64,000 nucleotides of DNA, from contig NZ_PUIC01000009.1 of NCBI RefSeq assembly GCF_022750545.1, positions 124,001 through 188,000 on the forward strand, given 5' to 3'. This stretch comes from Caulobacter sp. CCUG 60055 (GTDB lineage Bacteria; Pseudomonadota; Alphaproteobacteria; Caulobacterales; Caulobacteraceae). This document shows positions 34,070-47,592 of this stretch, piece after piece. Numbering within the stretch: the first letter of the stretch is position 1; each line of letters opens with the position of its first letter. The notes under the pieces were generated by a model. It was given only the letters and a program-made list of their open reading frames with translations, made no database searches and was not told where the DNA came from. Position numbers and translations under genes: made by a program.

Positions 34070-34097
34070 CAGCGATCGACGATATCGATAGGCGGCG

Positions 34098-34358
34098 TCA
34101 GACCGCCTCGACGGCGTGCTCGGCCAGGATGGTCAGGCCTTCCGGCGTGACGTCGGCGAAGCCGCCGTGGATCGAGAACGTGCGGCGGGCCTGGCCGTCA
34201 TAGACGGTGACCTGTCCTTCCTTCAGCGTGGTCATGAACGGCGCGTGGCCGGCCAGGACGCCGAAGTCGCCTTCGGTCCCCGGCGCGTCGACCTGGTCGA
34301 CCTCGCCGGAGAACAGTTCGCGCTCGGGCGCGACCAGGGAGAAGTGGAGCTTGGCCAT
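34098..34358 (-). CDS. atpC: ATP synthase epsilon subunit
   Basis: 86-residue F1 epsilon subunit, the short alphaproteobacterial form consisting of the N-terminal beta-sandwich only: MAKLHFSLVAPERELFSGEV, GDFGVLAGHAPFMTTL and GGFADVTPEGLTILAE. The usual C-terminal helical hairpin that inhibits ATPase is missing, as in other short forms. Last gene of atpHAGDC, six bases after atpD. Confidence 0.95.
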   Translation of the reverse strand: MAKLHFSLVAPERELFSGEVDQVDAPGTEGDFGVLAGHAPFMTTLKEGQVTVYDGQARRTFSIHGGFADVTPEGLTILAEHAVEAV

Positions 34359-34364
34359 CGGTCC

Positions 34365-36014
<1,650 letters not shown>

Positions 36015-36022
36015 TCAGGGCG

Positions 36023-36904
36023 TCAGATGGCTTCGGCGCCGGAGATGATCTCGATCAGCTCCTTGGTGATCTGCGCCTGGCGGGAGCGGTTGTATTCGAG
36101 GGTGTAGCGGTTGATCATGTCGCCGGCGTTGCGCGTGGCGTTGTCCATCGCGCTCATCTGGCTGGCGTAGAAGCCGGCCATGTTCTCGAGCAGGGCGGAC
36201 AGGATCTGCACCGTGATGTTGCGCGGCAGCAGCGTCTCGAGGATCGCTTCCTCGGACGGCTCATATTCGTAGACCGCGCCCTTCAGGTCGATCTTCGGCC
36301 CGGAGGCGTCGTCGACCTGGGCCGGGATCAGTTGCTTGGCGGTGGGGATCTGGCTGATCACCGACTTGTAGCGGCTGTAGAACAGCGTGACCACGTCGAC
36401 CTCGCCGCCCTCGTACAGCGAGGTGATCAGGTCGGCGATCGGCTGGGCCACGGCCAGCGTCAGGTGACGCTCGGCCGACAGGTCGAAGGTCTCGACGATC
36501 TTGTCCGCGTAGAGGCGGCGCAGCTGATCGCGCGACTTCTTGCCGACGCAGATGATCTTCACGTCCTTGCCGGCGGCCTGGAGCGAAGCGATCCGCTCGC
36601 GCGCCGCCCGGACGATGGACGAGTTGAACCCGCCCGCCAGGCCGCGGTCGGCGGCGGCCACCACGATCAGGTGGCGATCGTCGCGGCCGGTGCCGGCCAG
36701 CAGTTTCGGCGCGCCGTCGCCCGAGACGCCGGCGGCCAGGTTGGCGATGACCGCGGCCATGCGCTGGGCGTAGGGGCGCGCGCTTTCCGCGGCCTCCTGG
36801 CTCCGGCGCAGCTTGGCCGCCGCCACCATCTGCATCGCTTTCGTGATCTTCTGCGTGGCTTTCACGCTGGCGATCCGATTGCGCATTTCCTTGAGACTGG
36901 CCAT
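36023..36904 (-). CDS. atpG: ATP synthase gamma subunit
   Basis: 293 residues. N-terminal coiled-coil helix [32 protein letters not shown] and C-terminal helix ([30 protein letters not shown]) form the central rotor shaft; the middle is the Rossmann-like globular part. Gene sits between atpA and atpD, 41 bases before atpD. Confidence 0.97.
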   Translation of the reverse strand: MASLKEMRNRIASVKATQKITKAMQMVAAAKLRRSQEAAESARPYAQRMAAVIANLAAGVSGDGAPKLLAGTGRDDRHLIVVAAADRGLAGGFNSSIVRAARERIASLQAAGKDVKIICVGKKSRDQLRRLYADKIVETFDLSAERHLTLAVAQPIADLITSLYEGGEVDVVTLFYSRYKSVISQIPTAKQLIPAQVDDASGPKIDLKGAVYEYEPSEEAILETLLPRNITVQILSALLENMAGFYASQMSAMDNATRNAGDMINRYTLEYNRSRQAQITKELIEIISGAEAI

Positions 36905-36939
36905 CCGGCGCTACTCTCTCCGAGCGGTCGTCTGGGGTC

Positions 36940-38481
<1,542 letters not shown>

Positions 38482-39036
38482 TTACGCTCTCTTAAGGGCG
38501 AACTTGAGGGAGTCGAGCTTCGAGCGGAGCGAAGCGTCGAACAGACGGGAGCCGACGCGCACCTTGATCCCGCCAAGCAGGCTGGGATCGACGCGCGTCT
38601 CGATTTCGGGGTCCTTGCCAAGCGCCGTGCGCAGGGCGGCGGCGACGCCTTGGGTCTGGGCGGCGGTCAGCGGCAGGGCCGAGACCACCTCGGCCGAGAC
38701 CACGCCGCGGTGATCGGCCGACAGCGCCTCGAAGGCCGCGATCATGGCCGGCAGGGCGTCGGCCCGGCGGTTGGCCGAGATCAGGCCGAGGAACTTCTTG
38801 GTGGTGGCGTTGAACCTGGCCTTGTCGGCGATGGCCGCCAGGCCCTTGGCCTTGTCCTCGGCCGAAAAGGCCGGCGAGGCCAGCAGGGCGCGCAGGTCGG
38901 CGCTGTCGGCGCGCATGGCCTTCAGCGCCTTGAGATCGGCCTCGACGGCCGCGATCGCGCCTTGGTCTTTCGCCAGATCGAACAGGGCCTGCGCGTACCG
39001 CGCGCCCACATCCGTAGCCTTGGAATCGTCCGCCAC
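38482..39036 (-). CDS. atpH: ATP synthase delta subunit
   Basis: 184 residues, the OSCP-like stalk protein linking F1 to the peripheral b subunits. N-terminal [18 protein letters not shown], the [14 protein letters not shown] region and the C-terminal [26 protein letters not shown] signature are conserved. First gene of atpHAGDC; the F0 genes (a, c, b) are not in the window, as usual in alphaproteobacteria. Promoter region lies in 39037-39299. Confidence 0.96.
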   Translation of the reverse strand: MADDSKATDVGARYAQALFDLAKDQGAIAAVEADLKALKAMRADSADLRALLASPAFSAEDKAKGLAAIADKARFNATTKKFLGLISANRRADALPAMIAAFEALSADHRGVVSAEVVSALPLTAAQTQGVAAALRTALGKDPEIETRVDPSLLGGIKVRVGSRLFDASLRSKLDSLKFALKRA

Positions 39037-39132
39037 TTAAAAATCCGCCCGGTGCGTTTTCGCTATGCCGCTGCGGAAACTTCCGCCGCGACTCAAAGGC
39101 TTGAATGCGCTTGAGAAAGCACGCGAGTCAGC

Positions 39133-39150
39133 GGGGGCGTAAAAGCCCCC
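39133..39150 (-). other. Hairpin in atp operon leader
   Basis: Stem GGGGGC/GCCCCC with a 6-base loop, about 100 bases before atpH, in the 263-base divergent gap to the methyltransferase. Could be a leader structure or the end of an antisense transcript. No typical promoter hexamers were recognised with confidence in the gap. Confidence 0.35.
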
Positions 39151-39299
39151 CTGGCTCGAAGCCGCGCGCCTGATAGCACGGGCTTTTCGCAGTCGCAACC
39201 GAGGGCGCGCCCGCCTTCAACCAACCCGAAAGAAACCCTGGGCTAAATCGCTGCCCGAGGGGCGCGCGGCGACGGCCGCCCCCCGGGGGAGCCGAGCGC

Positions 39300-39974
39300 G
39301 TGAATTTCATCCGTAGCCAGCAGGATTACGACAATCCGAACTCGCTCGCCTCGCGCTTCCGCCGCGCGCGGGCGCGCTGGATCAAGGCGCTGATCGATGA
39401 GGCCTTCGCCGAGCTGGGCCGCTGCCGGATCCTCGACCTGGGCGGCCGGCCCGACTATTGGCGGCTGATCGAGCGCGATTTCCTCGAAAGCCGCAAGGTC
39501 GGCATCGTCACCGTCAACCTGGAGCCCCAGGAGGCGGTCGACGACCCGCTGTTCGAACAGGTGCGCGGCGACGCCTGCCGGCTCGACTTCGCCGACGGGG
39601 CCTTCGACCTCTGCCATTCCAACTCGGTGATCGAGCATGTCGGCGACTGGGACCAGATGGAGCGTTTCGCGGCCGAGACGCGGCGCGTCGCCCCGCGCTA
39701 TTATGTGCAGACGCCCTATTTCTGGTTCCCGGTGGAGCCGCATTTCTCGTCGCCGTTCTTCCACTGGGCGCCGGAGGCCGTGCGGGCGCGGCGGCTGATG
39801 CGGAAGGACCACGGCTTCATGGCGCGCACCGACGACATGGGCGAGGCGATGCGGGCGGTCCAGCACGCCCGGCTGCTCGACAAGGCGATGATGCGCCACC
39901 TGTTCCCCGACGCCCGCCACCAGGACGAGAAGGTGCTGGGCCTGACCAAGTCGCTGATGGCCGTCCGCGGATGA
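39300..39974 (+). CDS. SAM-dependent methyltransferase-like protein
   Basis: 224 residues from GTG 39300 with GGGGGAGC upstream. The class I fold is seen in CRILDLGGRPDYW (motif I), IVTVNLEPQE, DFADGAFDLCHSNSVIEHV (motif II/post II) and YYVQTPYFWFPVEPH, typical of small-molecule or sugar methyltransferases. Its TGA overlaps the ATG of the GH10 xylanase gene (ATGA). Substrate unknown. Confidence 0.82.
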   Translation: MNFIRSQQDYDNPNSLASRFRRARARWIKALIDEAFAELGRCRILDLGGRPDYWRLIERDFLESRKVGIVTVNLEPQEAVDDPLFEQVRGDACRLDFADGAFDLCHSNSVIEHVGDWDQMERFAAETRRVAPRYYVQTPYFWFPVEPHFSSPFFHWAPEAVRARRLMRKDHGFMARTDDMGEAMRAVQHARLLDKAMMRHLFPDARHQDEKVLGLTKSLMAVRG

Positions 39975-41053
39975 CCACCCGCCGCGCCGCCCTGCACGCC
40001 GCCGCAGCCGCCCTGGCCCTGTCCGCCTGCGACGGCCCGCGCGCCCGCGGCGCCGACATGGCCGGCGGGCCGGTCCCGCCGCTGAAGTCGCTGGCCCCCT
40101 GCCCGGTCGGCTCGTGCGTGATGACGCCGCAGCTCTCCGACCCGGCCTTCGTGGCCCTGATCCGCGCCCACTTCAACCAGATCACCCCCGAGTGGGAGAT
40201 GAAGATGGAGCGGGTGCTGGCCGACGACGGAACCTTCCGGTTCGACGCCGCCGACCGCATCGCCGATTTCGCGCGGGCCAACGGCTGGCGGCTGCACGGC
40301 ACCACCCTGGTCTGGTACGCCCAGGACCCGGCCGCCTTCCGCCGCGTCGCCGGCGACCGCCGCGCCTTCGAGAACGCCTATCGCAACTACATCCTGGCGG
40401 TGGCCGGACGCTATCGCGGGCTGGCCTCGGGCTGGGACGTGGTCAACGAGGCGGTGGCCGAGGACGGCGACGGCTATCGCTCCGGCGTCTGGGGCCAGGC
40501 GCTGGGCGAGGACTACGCCGCCCTCGCCTTCGAGCACGCCAAGGAGGCCGACCCCGGCGCGATCCGCTTTCTCAACGACTACAATCTGGAGACCATGCCG
40601 GCCAAGCTCGACGCGTTCCAGCGGCTGCTGGAGCGGCTGCTCAAGCGGGGCGCGCCAGTGAACGGCGTCGGGATACAGAGCCACCTGTCCGCCGACCTGC
40701 CCCGCGGCTACGCCGCCCGCGCCATCCGCGCCCTGGCCAGCTTCGGCCTGCCGATCCACGTCTCCGAGCTGGACGTCTCCACCCGGCCGACGCGGTTCTC
40801 GCTCGAACCAATGTCCGGCCCGGCCGCGCTGGACAGCCAGGCCCGGGTGGTCGGCGAGGTGGTCGAGGCGTTCATGGACCTGCCGCCCGCCCAGCGCTAC
40901 GCCTTCACGGTCTGGGGCGTCCGCGACGAGGATTCCTGGCTGCGCCGCCCGCCCAACGCCGGCGACGGCGCCGACCGGCCGCTGCTGTTCGACGACGCCG
41001 GCCGGCCCAAGCCGGCCTTCCAGGCCCTGGCGGCCGGGTTCCGGCGCGCCTGA
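39971..41053 (+). CDS. GH10 endo-1,4-beta-xylanase, lipoprotein
   Basis: 360 residues. N-terminal [20 protein letters not shown] carries a lipobox (LSAC, Cys about 20), so the enzyme is anchored at the envelope. GH10 signatures: [27 protein letters not shown], the acid/base E in [18 protein letters not shown] and the nucleophile E in HVSELDV. The C-terminus ([29 protein letters not shown]) is complete. It hydrolyses xylan internal bonds. Start overlaps the methyltransferase stop, making an unexpected two-gene unit. Confidence 0.93.
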   Translation: MTTRRAALHAAAAALALSACDGPRARGADMAGGPVPPLKSLAPCPVGSCVMTPQLSDPAFVALIRAHFNQITPEWEMKMERVLADDGTFRFDAADRIADFARANGWRLHGTTLVWYAQDPAAFRRVAGDRRAFENAYRNYILAVAGRYRGLASGWDVVNEAVAEDGDGYRSGVWGQALGEDYAALAFEHAKEADPGAIRFLNDYNLETMPAKLDAFQRLLERLLKRGAPVNGVGIQSHLSADLPRGYAARAIRALASFGLPIHVSELDVSTRPTRFSLEPMSGPAALDSQARVVGEVVEAFMDLPPAQRYAFTVWGVRDEDSWLRRPPNAGDGADRPLLFDDAGRPKPAFQALAAGFRRA

Positions 41054-41198
41054 CCGCGGACGCCGCTCGGCGCGACATGGGGCAACCTCGCCCTCCCGGG
41101 CGGCCCTCGAAGCGCACGCCCTTACGACCGGGCTGGATTCGCCGGCGGCGCGTTCTATAGAGACGCCTCCGCCTCCCAGAACCTCGATCGGACCCGCC

Positions 41199-42794
41199 TT
41201 GTCCCAGGCCAAGACCTTCACCGAGGACGAACGCCGCATCACCCTGATCGGGGTGATGATCGTCTTCCTGCTGAGCGCCCTCGACCAGTCGATCGTCGGC
41301 ACCGCCATGCCGCGCATCATCGCCGAGCTGAACGGCCTGTCGCTCTACGCCTGGGTGACCACCGCCTACCTGCTGACCTCGACGGTGATGGTGCCGATCT
41401 GGGGCAAGCTGGGCGACCTCTACGGCCGCAAGCCGATCCTGCTGGCCGGCATCGGCATCTTCCTGCTGGGCTCGTGGCTGTCGGGCCTGGCCGGGGAGTT
41501 CGGCGACATGCCCCTGCTGGGCGGCGGCATGATCCAGTTGATCGTCTTCCGCGCGATCCAGGGCATCGGCGGCGGCGCCCTTTTCACCACCGCCTTCGCC
41601 ATCATCGCCGACCTGTTCCCGCCACGCGAGCGGGGCAAGTTCGCCGGGCTGTTCGGTTCGGTGTTCGGGCTGGCCACCGTGCTGGGCCCGGTGATCGGCG
41701 GCTATTTCACCGACCACGGCACGGTGCATCTGGGCGGCCACGTCGTCGCCGGCTGGCGGTGGGTGTTCTACTTGAACCTGCCGCTGTCGCTGCTGTCGCT
41801 GTTCATGATCATCGTCAAGATGCCCAAGCTCAGCCACCGGGCCACCGGCGAGATCGACTGGGCCGGCGCCGGGTTGCTGATCGCCGCCTTCACGCCGCTG
41901 CTGCTGGCCCTCAGCCTGGGCGGCCACGACTACGCCTGGACCTCGCCGACCATCCTCGGCCTGTTCGCCGGCGCGGCCGTGGCCCTGGCCCTGTTCCTGA
42001 TCGCCGAGCGGGCCGCCCGCTCGCCGATCCTGCCGCTCGACCTGTTCGCCAACAAGGTGTTCGCCCTCAGCAACGTGGCGGGCTTCCTCATCGCCATGTC
42101 GTTCCTGGGCGTCGTCACCTTCCTGCCGCTGTACATGCAGCTGGGGATGGGTCTGGACGCCACCACCAGCGGCCTGCTGATCCTGCCGCTGATGGGCGGG
42201 CTGATCGTCGCCAGCACCGTCGCCGGCCGGCTCGTCACCCAGACCGGGCGCTACAAGCCGTTCATGATCGGCGGCGCCGTCCTTTTGGGGCTGGGCGTGC
42301 TGCTGCTCAGCCGGGTCGGCCCGCAGACCTCGATGTTCGACCTGTCCTGGCGGCTGGCGCTGGTGGGCATGGGCCTGGGCCCCGGCCAGAGCCTGTTCAG
42401 CATCGCCGCCCAGAACGCCGTGCCGCCGACCCAGCTGGGCGTGGTGACCAGCGCCAACCAGTTCTTCCGTCAGATCGGCTCGACCCTCGGCGTGGCGGTG
42501 TTCGGCGCCTTGCTGACCCACAACCTGACCAAGGGCCTGGGGCCGCGCGCGGCCGGCGTCGACATCGGCGCGCTGGAGGGCATGGCGCTCAAGGCCCAGG
42601 CGGCCGGGGCCTCGGCCTCGGTCGATCCCGCCCTGCGCCGGGTCATCTCCGACGCCATCACCGGCATGTACGGGTTCAGCCTGCTGATCATCGCGGCCGG
42701 CTTTGCGGCCATCCTGTTCATCCCCGAACTGCCCATGCGCAGCCGCCAGGTCCCCGGCGAGCCGGTCCTGGCCAAGGACCAGGCCAAGGCGTAG
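41199..42794 (+). CDS. DHA2-family MFS drug exporter (14 TM)
   Basis: 531 residues from TTG 41199; no earlier ATG exists and later ones would cut the first helix. Motif A is [14 protein letters not shown], motif C-like GPVIGGYF, and the first helix holds the acidic [13 protein letters not shown] signature. About 14 hydrophobic segments are counted. Proton-coupled export of unknown compounds. It is not closely similar to the pump at 5452-7029 in its N-terminal motif and has no adaptor gene nearby. Confidence 0.9.
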   Translation: MSQAKTFTEDERRITLIGVMIVFLLSALDQSIVGTAMPRIIAELNGLSLYAWVTTAYLLTSTVMVPIWGKLGDLYGRKPILLAGIGIFLLGSWLSGLAGEFGDMPLLGGGMIQLIVFRAIQGIGGGALFTTAFAIIADLFPPRERGKFAGLFGSVFGLATVLGPVIGGYFTDHGTVHLGGHVVAGWRWVFYLNLPLSLLSLFMIIVKMPKLSHRATGEIDWAGAGLLIAAFTPLLLALSLGGHDYAWTSPTILGLFAGAAVALALFLIAERAARSPILPLDLFANKVFALSNVAGFLIAMSFLGVVTFLPLYMQLGMGLDATTSGLLILPLMGGLIVASTVAGRLVTQTGRYKPFMIGGAVLLGLGVLLLSRVGPQTSMFDLSWRLALVGMGLGPGQSLFSIAAQNAVPPTQLGVVTSANQFFRQIGSTLGVAVFGALLTHNLTKGLGPRAAGVDIGALEGMALKAQAAGASASVDPALRRVISDAITGMYGFSLLIIAAGFAAILFIPELPMRSRQVPGEPVLAKDQAKA

Positions 42795-42811
42795 GCCAGG
42801 CCAGGCTAGGT

Positions 42812-42836
42812 CCCCCCCCCCCCACGGGGGGAGGGC
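42812..42836. terminator. C-run/G-run hairpin between convergent genes
   Basis: Twelve C residues followed by ACGGGGGGAGGG between the ends of the DHA2 gene and priA. The runs can form a short stem of six or more G-C pairs. Resembles the right arm of the CCCCCTCCCCC repeat family seen at 46526-46620. Confidence 0.45.
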
Positions 42837-42839
42837 ATT

Positions 42840-44999
42840 TCACAGGAAGCTGTAGGGGTCGACGTCGACCACCACCCGCACCGAGGACGGAATGCGGGCG
42901 CGGGCCCGCCAGGCCGCCAGGAACCCCTGCAGGTCGACATTGCGGTCGGCCCGCACCAGGAACCGCTTGCGCCGTCGCCCGCGCACCAGGCCCAGCGGCG
43001 CATCGGCCGGACCATAGACCTCGACCCCCTCGGCGTTGGGCGTCGCCGCCGCCAGGGCCCGCACGTAGCCTTCCAGCGCGTCGGCGTCCGGGCCCGAGGC
43101 GATGATCGCCGCCAGCCGGCCATAGGGCGGCAGCTTGGCCAGCTCGCGCTCGGCCATCTCGGCGGCGACGAAGCCGTCGCGGTCCTGGGCCTTCAGGGCC
43201 TGCATCACCGTGTGCTCGGGCAGATAGGTCTGCAGCAGCGCCCGCCCCGGCCGCTCGTGGCGGCCGGCCCGCCCCGTGGCCTGGGCCAGCAGCTGATAGG
43301 TCCGCTCGGCCGCCCGCAGGTCGCCGCCGCGCAGGCCGAGGTCGGCGTCGACCACGCCGACCAGGGTCAGGTTCGGGAAGTTGTGGCCCTTGGCGGCCGC
43401 CTGGGTGGCGACCAGGATGTCGATCTCGCCCGCGCCCATGGCCGCCACCAGCGTCCGCGCCGCCTCGGCGTCGAACACCGTGTCGGAGGAGAACACCGCC
43501 ACGCGCGCCTCGGGGAACAGCTCGCGCGCCTCTTCCTCCACCCGCTCGACCCCCGGGCCGATCGAGACCAGGCTGTCCGGCGCCCCGCAGTGCGGGCAGG
43601 CCTTGGGCTTGGGCATGGAGAAGCCGGTCAGGTGGCAGACCAGCTTGCCGGTGTAGCGGTGCTCGACCAGCCAGGAATCGGTGTCCGGCGCGGTCATCCG
43701 CTCGCCGCAGGCCCGGCACAGCACCAACGGCGCATAGCCCCGCCGGTTGAGGAACAGCAGGGTCTGCTCGCCGCGCCCGAAGGTCTCGGCCATCGCCTTG
43801 ACCAGCGCCGGCGACAGCCACTTGCCGCTCTCCGGCGGCGTCTCGCGCATGTCGATCAGCGAAACGTCGGGCAGTTGCGCCGCACCGTGCCGCGAGGCCA
43901 GCCGCAGCCAGCGATAGCGGCCGGTCTCGGCGTTCCACAGGGTCTCCAGCGACGGCGTCGCCGAGGCCAGCACCACGCTCGCCCCCTCGATCCAGGCCCG
44001 GGCCACGGCCAGGTCGCGGGCGTGATAGATGAAGCCCTCCTCCTGCTTGTAGGAGCCGTCGTGCTCCTCATCGACGACGATCAGCCGCAGCTTGGCGAAC
44101 GGCAGGAACAGGGCCGAGCGGGCGCCGACGACGATACGGCACCTGCCGGTGGCGACCGCCTCCCAGGCGCGGCGGCGACGCGGCGGCGTCACGCCCGAAT
44201 GCCACTCGGCGGGGGTGACGCCGAACCGGGCCTCGAAGCGGGCGATCACCGCCTGGGTCAGGGCGATCTCGGGCAGCAGCACCAGCACCTGGGCCTGCGG
44301 ATCGGCGGCCAGGGCGGCGGCGACCGTCTCCAGATAGACCTCGGTCTTGCCCGAGCCGGTGACGCCGTCGAGCAGCGCGGCCTGGTAGCCGCCGGCCTCG
44401 ACCATGCCGGCCAGGGCGGCCGAGGCGGCGGCCTGGCTGTCGTTCAGCTTCTGCGGCGGCCGGGCCAGGTCGGGCTCGGGATAGTCCACCGCCGGAACCG
44501 ACAGCCGCAGCTCCAGCGCGCCCTCGTCGATCAGCCCCTTGACCACCCCGCTCGACACGCCGGCCGCCTGGGCCAGGGCCGCCGGCGCCATCGGCGCGGT
44601 CGCGGCGGCCAGCGCCTTGGCGCGGGCCGGGGTCTGGCGGGCCGGCAGGACGCCGGTGGCGACGACCAGCCGCTCGGGTCGGGGCTTGGGCGCGCGCGAG
44701 CCGCGCAGGGCGATGGCCAGCGGCCAGCCGGGGGCGTCGACGGAATAGCGCGCCGCCCATTGGATGAACTCGACCGTCTTGGCCGGCAGGGCGGGCTCGT
44801 CGCGGCGCTCCAGCACCGGCTTGAGCGGTCGGTTGCCGCCCGTCCCGTCGCGCAGCTCGGTCACCACGCCGGTCATGCGGCGCGGCCCCAGCGGCACCAC
44901 CACCTGGTCGCCGGGCGCCAGGGCCATGCCCTCCGGCTCGGCGTAGTCGAACGCCTCGGGCAGCGGCATGGGAATCAGGACCGAGGCGATGCGGCTCAT
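42840..44999 (-). CDS. priA: Primosomal protein N' (replication restart helicase)
   Basis: 719 residues. N-terminal DNA-binding domains (to about 180), then the helicase core with Walker [18 protein letters not shown] box [22 protein letters not shown], and the zinc-binding cysteines in [11 protein letters not shown] and ACPHCGAPD. Motif V/VI are [15 protein letters not shown] and [13 protein letters not shown]. Restarts stalled forks by loading DnaB. Located between atp genes and transaldolase, an order shared with Caulobacter relatives. Confidence 0.97.
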   Translation of the reverse strand: MSRIASVLIPMPLPEAFDYAEPEGMALAPGDQVVVPLGPRRMTGVVTELRDGTGGNRPLKPVLERRDEPALPAKTVEFIQWAARYSVDAPGWPLAIALRGSRAPKPRPERLVVATGVLPARQTPARAKALAAATAPMAPAALAQAAGVSSGVVKGLIDEGALELRLSVPAVDYPEPDLARPPQKLNDSQAAASAALAGMVEAGGYQAALLDGVTGSGKTEVYLETVAAALAADPQAQVLVLLPEIALTQAVIARFEARFGVTPAEWHSGVTPPRRRRAWEAVATGRCRIVVGARSALFLPFAKLRLIVVDEEHDGSYKQEEGFIYHARDLAVARAWIEGASVVLASATPSLETLWNAETGRYRWLRLASRHGAAQLPDVSLIDMRETPPESGKWLSPALVKAMAETFGRGEQTLLFLNRRGYAPLVLCRACGERMTAPDTDSWLVEHRYTGKLVCHLTGFSMPKPKACPHCGAPDSLVSIGPGVERVEEEARELFPEARVAVFSSDTVFDAEAARTLVAAMGAGEIDILVATQAAAKGHNFPNLTLVGVVDADLGLRGGDLRAAERTYQLLAQATGRAGRHERPGRALLQTYLPEHTVMQALKAQDRDGFVAAEMAERELAKLPPYGRLAAIIASGPDADALEGYVRALAAATPNAEGVEVYGPADAPLGLVRGRRRKRFLVRADRNVDLQGFLAAWRARARIPSSVRVVVDVDPYSFL

Positions 45000-45083
45000 G
45001 CCGCCAACCTGTCGTTCGCGGCCGGCCGGCCGTCAATTCCCGCTGCGGACCGCGGGCGTCTCGGGGTATGGAGGGGGTCTGGG

Positions 45084-45107
45084 TTCCCGCGCTCGCGGGG
45101 ACGAGCG
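45084..45107. repeat. REP-like palindrome, single copy
   Basis: GTTCCCGCGCTCGCGGGGACGAGCGG-type unit: CCCGCG CTC GCGGGG hairpin followed by ACGAGCGG, matching one half of the paired elements at 24461-24555 and 25646-25753. Lies 10-20 bases before the transaldolase start. Confidence 0.6.
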
Positions 45108-45125
45108 GATTTTGGGATGCCCACG

Positions 45126-45779
45126 ATGCAACTGTTCCTCGATTCCACCGACACCGCCGTCATCGCCGACCTGGCGGCGACCGGCCTGGTCGACGGCGTC
45201 ACCACCAATCCGTCTCTGATCGCCAAGTCGGGTCGTCCCATGCTGGAGGTCATCGCCGAGATTTGCGGTCTCGTCGAGGGGCCGGTGAGCGCCGAGGTCG
45301 CCGCCGTGGACGCCGAGGGCATGCTGGCCGAGGGCCGCAAGCTGGCCTCGGTCGCCGAGAACGTCGTGGTCAAGGTGCCGCTGACCCGCGACGGCCTGAT
45401 CGCCGTCCGCGACTTCGCGGCGGAAGGCATCATGACCAACGTCACCCTGTGCTTCTCGGCCACCCAGGCGCTGATGGCCGCCAAGGCCGGCGCCACCTTC
45501 GTCTCGCCCTTCGTCGGCCGCCTGGACGACCACGGCGCCGACGGCATGGAGCTGATCCACGAGATCCGCACCATCTACGACAACTACGACTTCGACACCG
45601 ACATCCTGGCCGCCTCGATCCGCAACCCGGCCCACGTCAAGGCCGCCGCCATCGCCGGCGCCGACTGCTCGACCATCCCGCCGGGGGTGTTCGCCGACCT
45701 CATCAAGCACCCGTTAACCGACAAGGGTCTTGAACAGTTCATGAGCGACTGGGCCAAGACGGGCCAGTCGATCCTGTAG
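45126..45779 (+). CDS. tal: Transaldolase/fructose-6-phosphate aldolase-like
   Basis: 217 residues from ATG 45126 ([13 protein letters not shown], the usual family start); ATG 45117 would add three residues and cannot be excluded. The Schiff-base lysine is in VVVKVPLT (about residue 82-89) and [13 protein letters not shown] is the entrance signature of the short transaldolase subfamily. C-terminal [15 protein letters not shown] is complete. Acts in the non-oxidative pentose phosphate pathway. Divergent from priA and followed by DUF484. Confidence 0.93.
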   Translation: MQLFLDSTDTAVIADLAATGLVDGVTTNPSLIAKSGRPMLEVIAEICGLVEGPVSAEVAAVDAEGMLAEGRKLASVAENVVVKVPLTRDGLIAVRDFAAEGIMTNVTLCFSATQALMAAKAGATFVSPFVGRLDDHGADGMELIHEIRTIYDNYDFDTDILAASIRNPAHVKAAAIAGADCSTIPPGVFADLIKHPLTDKGLEQFMSDWAKTGQSIL

Positions 45780-45805
45780 CAGCCTCTTTCCTCGGAGACC
45801 GGTCG

Positions 45806-46498
45806 GTGAGCGACGCTTCCAAGACGCATAAGAACAAGCGGGAAGCCGAGCTCGAAAAGGACTGGAAGCAGGTCAAGGACTGGCTGCGCGAGCATCCGGA
45901 CTATCTGCGCGGCGACGGCGCCCTGCTCTCCGAGCTGCACCTGTGGAACCGCGCCGCCAACGTGGTCGAGTTCGGCCCGGCGGCGCTGACCCGCATGTCG
46001 GCCGACAAGTCGCGCGAGAAGGCCGCCCGCAAGGAGCTGGAGCAGATCGCCCAGGCCAATTTCGCCGCCCAGGCCCAGACCCACGCGGCGGTGATCGACC
46101 TGCTCGAATCGCGCAACCACTCCGACCTCGCCCGCCGCGTCGACGACACCGCCCAGCTGCGCTTCGGCCTGGCCGGCGGCGTCATCGCCCTGGAGCGGCC
46201 CGGCGGCGTACCGGCCGGCTGGCGCGGCCTGGACGAAGGCATGGTCGACCTGGCGCTCGGCAGCGAGGGCCTGGCCAAGATGGGTCAGACCGCCTTCGCC
46301 GAGGCGCTGTTCGGCCCCGACGCCGGCGTGCGCAGCGTGGCGATGATCCGCATGGCCATCTGGGCTCCGGCGCGCCAGGGCGTGCTGGCCTTCGGCTCGC
46401 CCGACCCCGAGGGCTTCACCCGCGACATGGGCGTCGAGCTGGTCGCCTTCCTGGCCCGCGTCGTCGAACGGACGGCGGAACGATGGCCGGTGCTGTAA
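45806..46498 (+). CDS. DUF484 family protein
   Basis: 230 residues from GTG 45806. The N-terminal helical part (DWLREHPDYLRGDGALLSEL) and GAF-like remainder (LRFGLAGGVIALERPGG, QGVLAFGSPDPEGFTRDMG) are the DUF484 pattern. In many proteobacteria the gene precedes xerC, as it does here, suggesting a link to chromosome dimer resolution, but biochemical role is unknown. Confidence 0.9.
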   Translation: MSDASKTHKNKREAELEKDWKQVKDWLREHPDYLRGDGALLSELHLWNRAANVVEFGPAALTRMSADKSREKAARKELEQIAQANFAAQAQTHAAVIDLLESRNHSDLARRVDDTAQLRFGLAGGVIALERPGGVPAGWRGLDEGMVDLALGSEGLAKMGQTAFAEALFGPDAGVRSVAMIRMAIWAPARQGVLAFGSPDPEGFTRDMGVELVAFLARVVERTAERWPVL

Positions 46499-46509
46499 TC
46501 GCTCTTCAG

Positions 46510-46635
46510 GTCCGCCCCCATTCATGGGGGAGGGGGACCATGCGCAGCATGGTGGTGGGAGCTCGACTGGGCTCTGAGTTGGCGGACGCCCCCTCCACCG
46601 CTTCGCGGTCCCCCTCCCCCGTTTCACGGTGGAGG
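46510..46635. repeat. MITE-like inverted repeat between DUF484 and xerC
   Basis: About 125 bases with 14-bp perfect inverted arms GGGGGAGGGGGACC (46526-46539) and GGTCCCCCTCCCCC (46607-46620). Each arm has its own small hairpin (CCCCCATTCATGGGGG on the left, ACCGCTTCGCGGT on the right). No ORF inside. Its right end contributes the GGTGGAGG used as the xerC ribosome site. Confidence 0.8.
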
Positions 46636-46640
46636 ACATG

Positions 46641-47567
46641 ATGACCACCGTCCGCACCGCCCGCGAGGCGCTGGCCGTCTGGCTGGACTATCTCGCCAAC
46701 GAGCGCCGGGCCTCGCCGCGCACCGTCGAGGCCTATGGCGGCTGCGTCGGCCCATATATCGCCTTCATGGAGCAGCACCGGGCCGAAAGCCTGTCGCTCG
46801 CGGCCATGGGAACGATCGCCGCCGGCGAGATCCGCGCCTACCTGGCCCACAGGCGACAGGGCGCGCACCCGCTGTCGCCGCGTTCGCTGTCGCAGGCGCT
46901 GTCGGCCATCCGCGCCTTCCACCGCTTCCTCGACCGCCGCCTCGACACCCCCAACGCCGCCGTGGCGCTGGTGCGCGGCCCGCGCGTGCGGCCGGGCGCG
47001 CCGCGCCCGGTCACCGAGGACCAGGCCCGCGGCCTGATCGCCGACGCCGCCAGCGACCCCGACCGCGAGGACTGGGAGGCCGCCCGCGACGAGGCGCTGC
47101 TCACCCTGCTCTACGGTTGCGGCCTGCGGATCTCCGAGGCCCTGTCCCTGACCAAGGGCGAGCTGCCCTTGGGCGACAGCCTGCGGGTGGTCGGCAAGGG
47201 CTCGAAGACCCGCATCGTGCCGGTGCTGCCGGTGGTGCGCGAGGCGCTCGGCGCCTATGCGGCGGCCTTGCCCTTCGCCCTGTCGCCCGAGGATCAGGTG
47301 TTCCGGGCCAAGCGCGGCGGCCCGTTGAGCCCGCGTCACGCCCAGCTGACCATGCAGCATCTGCGCAGCCGGCTCGGCCTGCCCGACAGCGCCACGCCGC
47401 ACGCCCTGCGGCATTCTTTCGCCACCCACCTGCTGGGGGCGGGGGCCGACCTGCGCTCGATCCAGGAACTGCTCGGCCACGCCTCGCTGTCGACCACCCA
47501 GCGCTACGCCGACGTCGACGCGGCGGCCCTGCTCGGCGCCTACGCCAAGGCCCACCCGCGCGCCTAG
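46641..47567 (+). CDS. xerC: Tyrosine recombinase XerC
   Basis: 308 residues. The catalytic set is complete: R in YGCGLRISEAL, K in VVGKGSKTR, HxxR in HALRHSFATH, H in LLGHASLSTTQ and nucleophile Y in RYADVD. N-terminal SAM-like domain with SPRTVEAYGGCVGPYI. ATG 46641 has GGAGG five bases before; ATG 46638 and GTG 46629 are alternatives. With XerD it resolves chromosome dimers at dif. No dif-like site was recognised here. Confidence 0.95.
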   Translation: MTTVRTAREALAVWLDYLANERRASPRTVEAYGGCVGPYIAFMEQHRAESLSLAAMGTIAAGEIRAYLAHRRQGAHPLSPRSLSQALSAIRAFHRFLDRRLDTPNAAVALVRGPRVRPGAPRPVTEDQARGLIADAASDPDREDWEAARDEALLTLLYGCGLRISEALSLTKGELPLGDSLRVVGKGSKTRIVPVLPVVREALGAYAAALPFALSPEDQVFRAKRGGPLSPRHAQLTMQHLRSRLGLPDSATPHALRHSFATHLLGAGADLRSIQELLGHASLSTTQRYADVDAAALLGAYAKAHPRA

Positions 47568-47592
47568 CCGGGACGCGCGGCCAGCTTTCCGG

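Noticed and set aside
43212-45116. Very long plus-strand frame ending in transaldolase
   Set aside because: Antisense shadow of priA, typical of high-GC DNA; transaldolase begins at 45117 or 45126.
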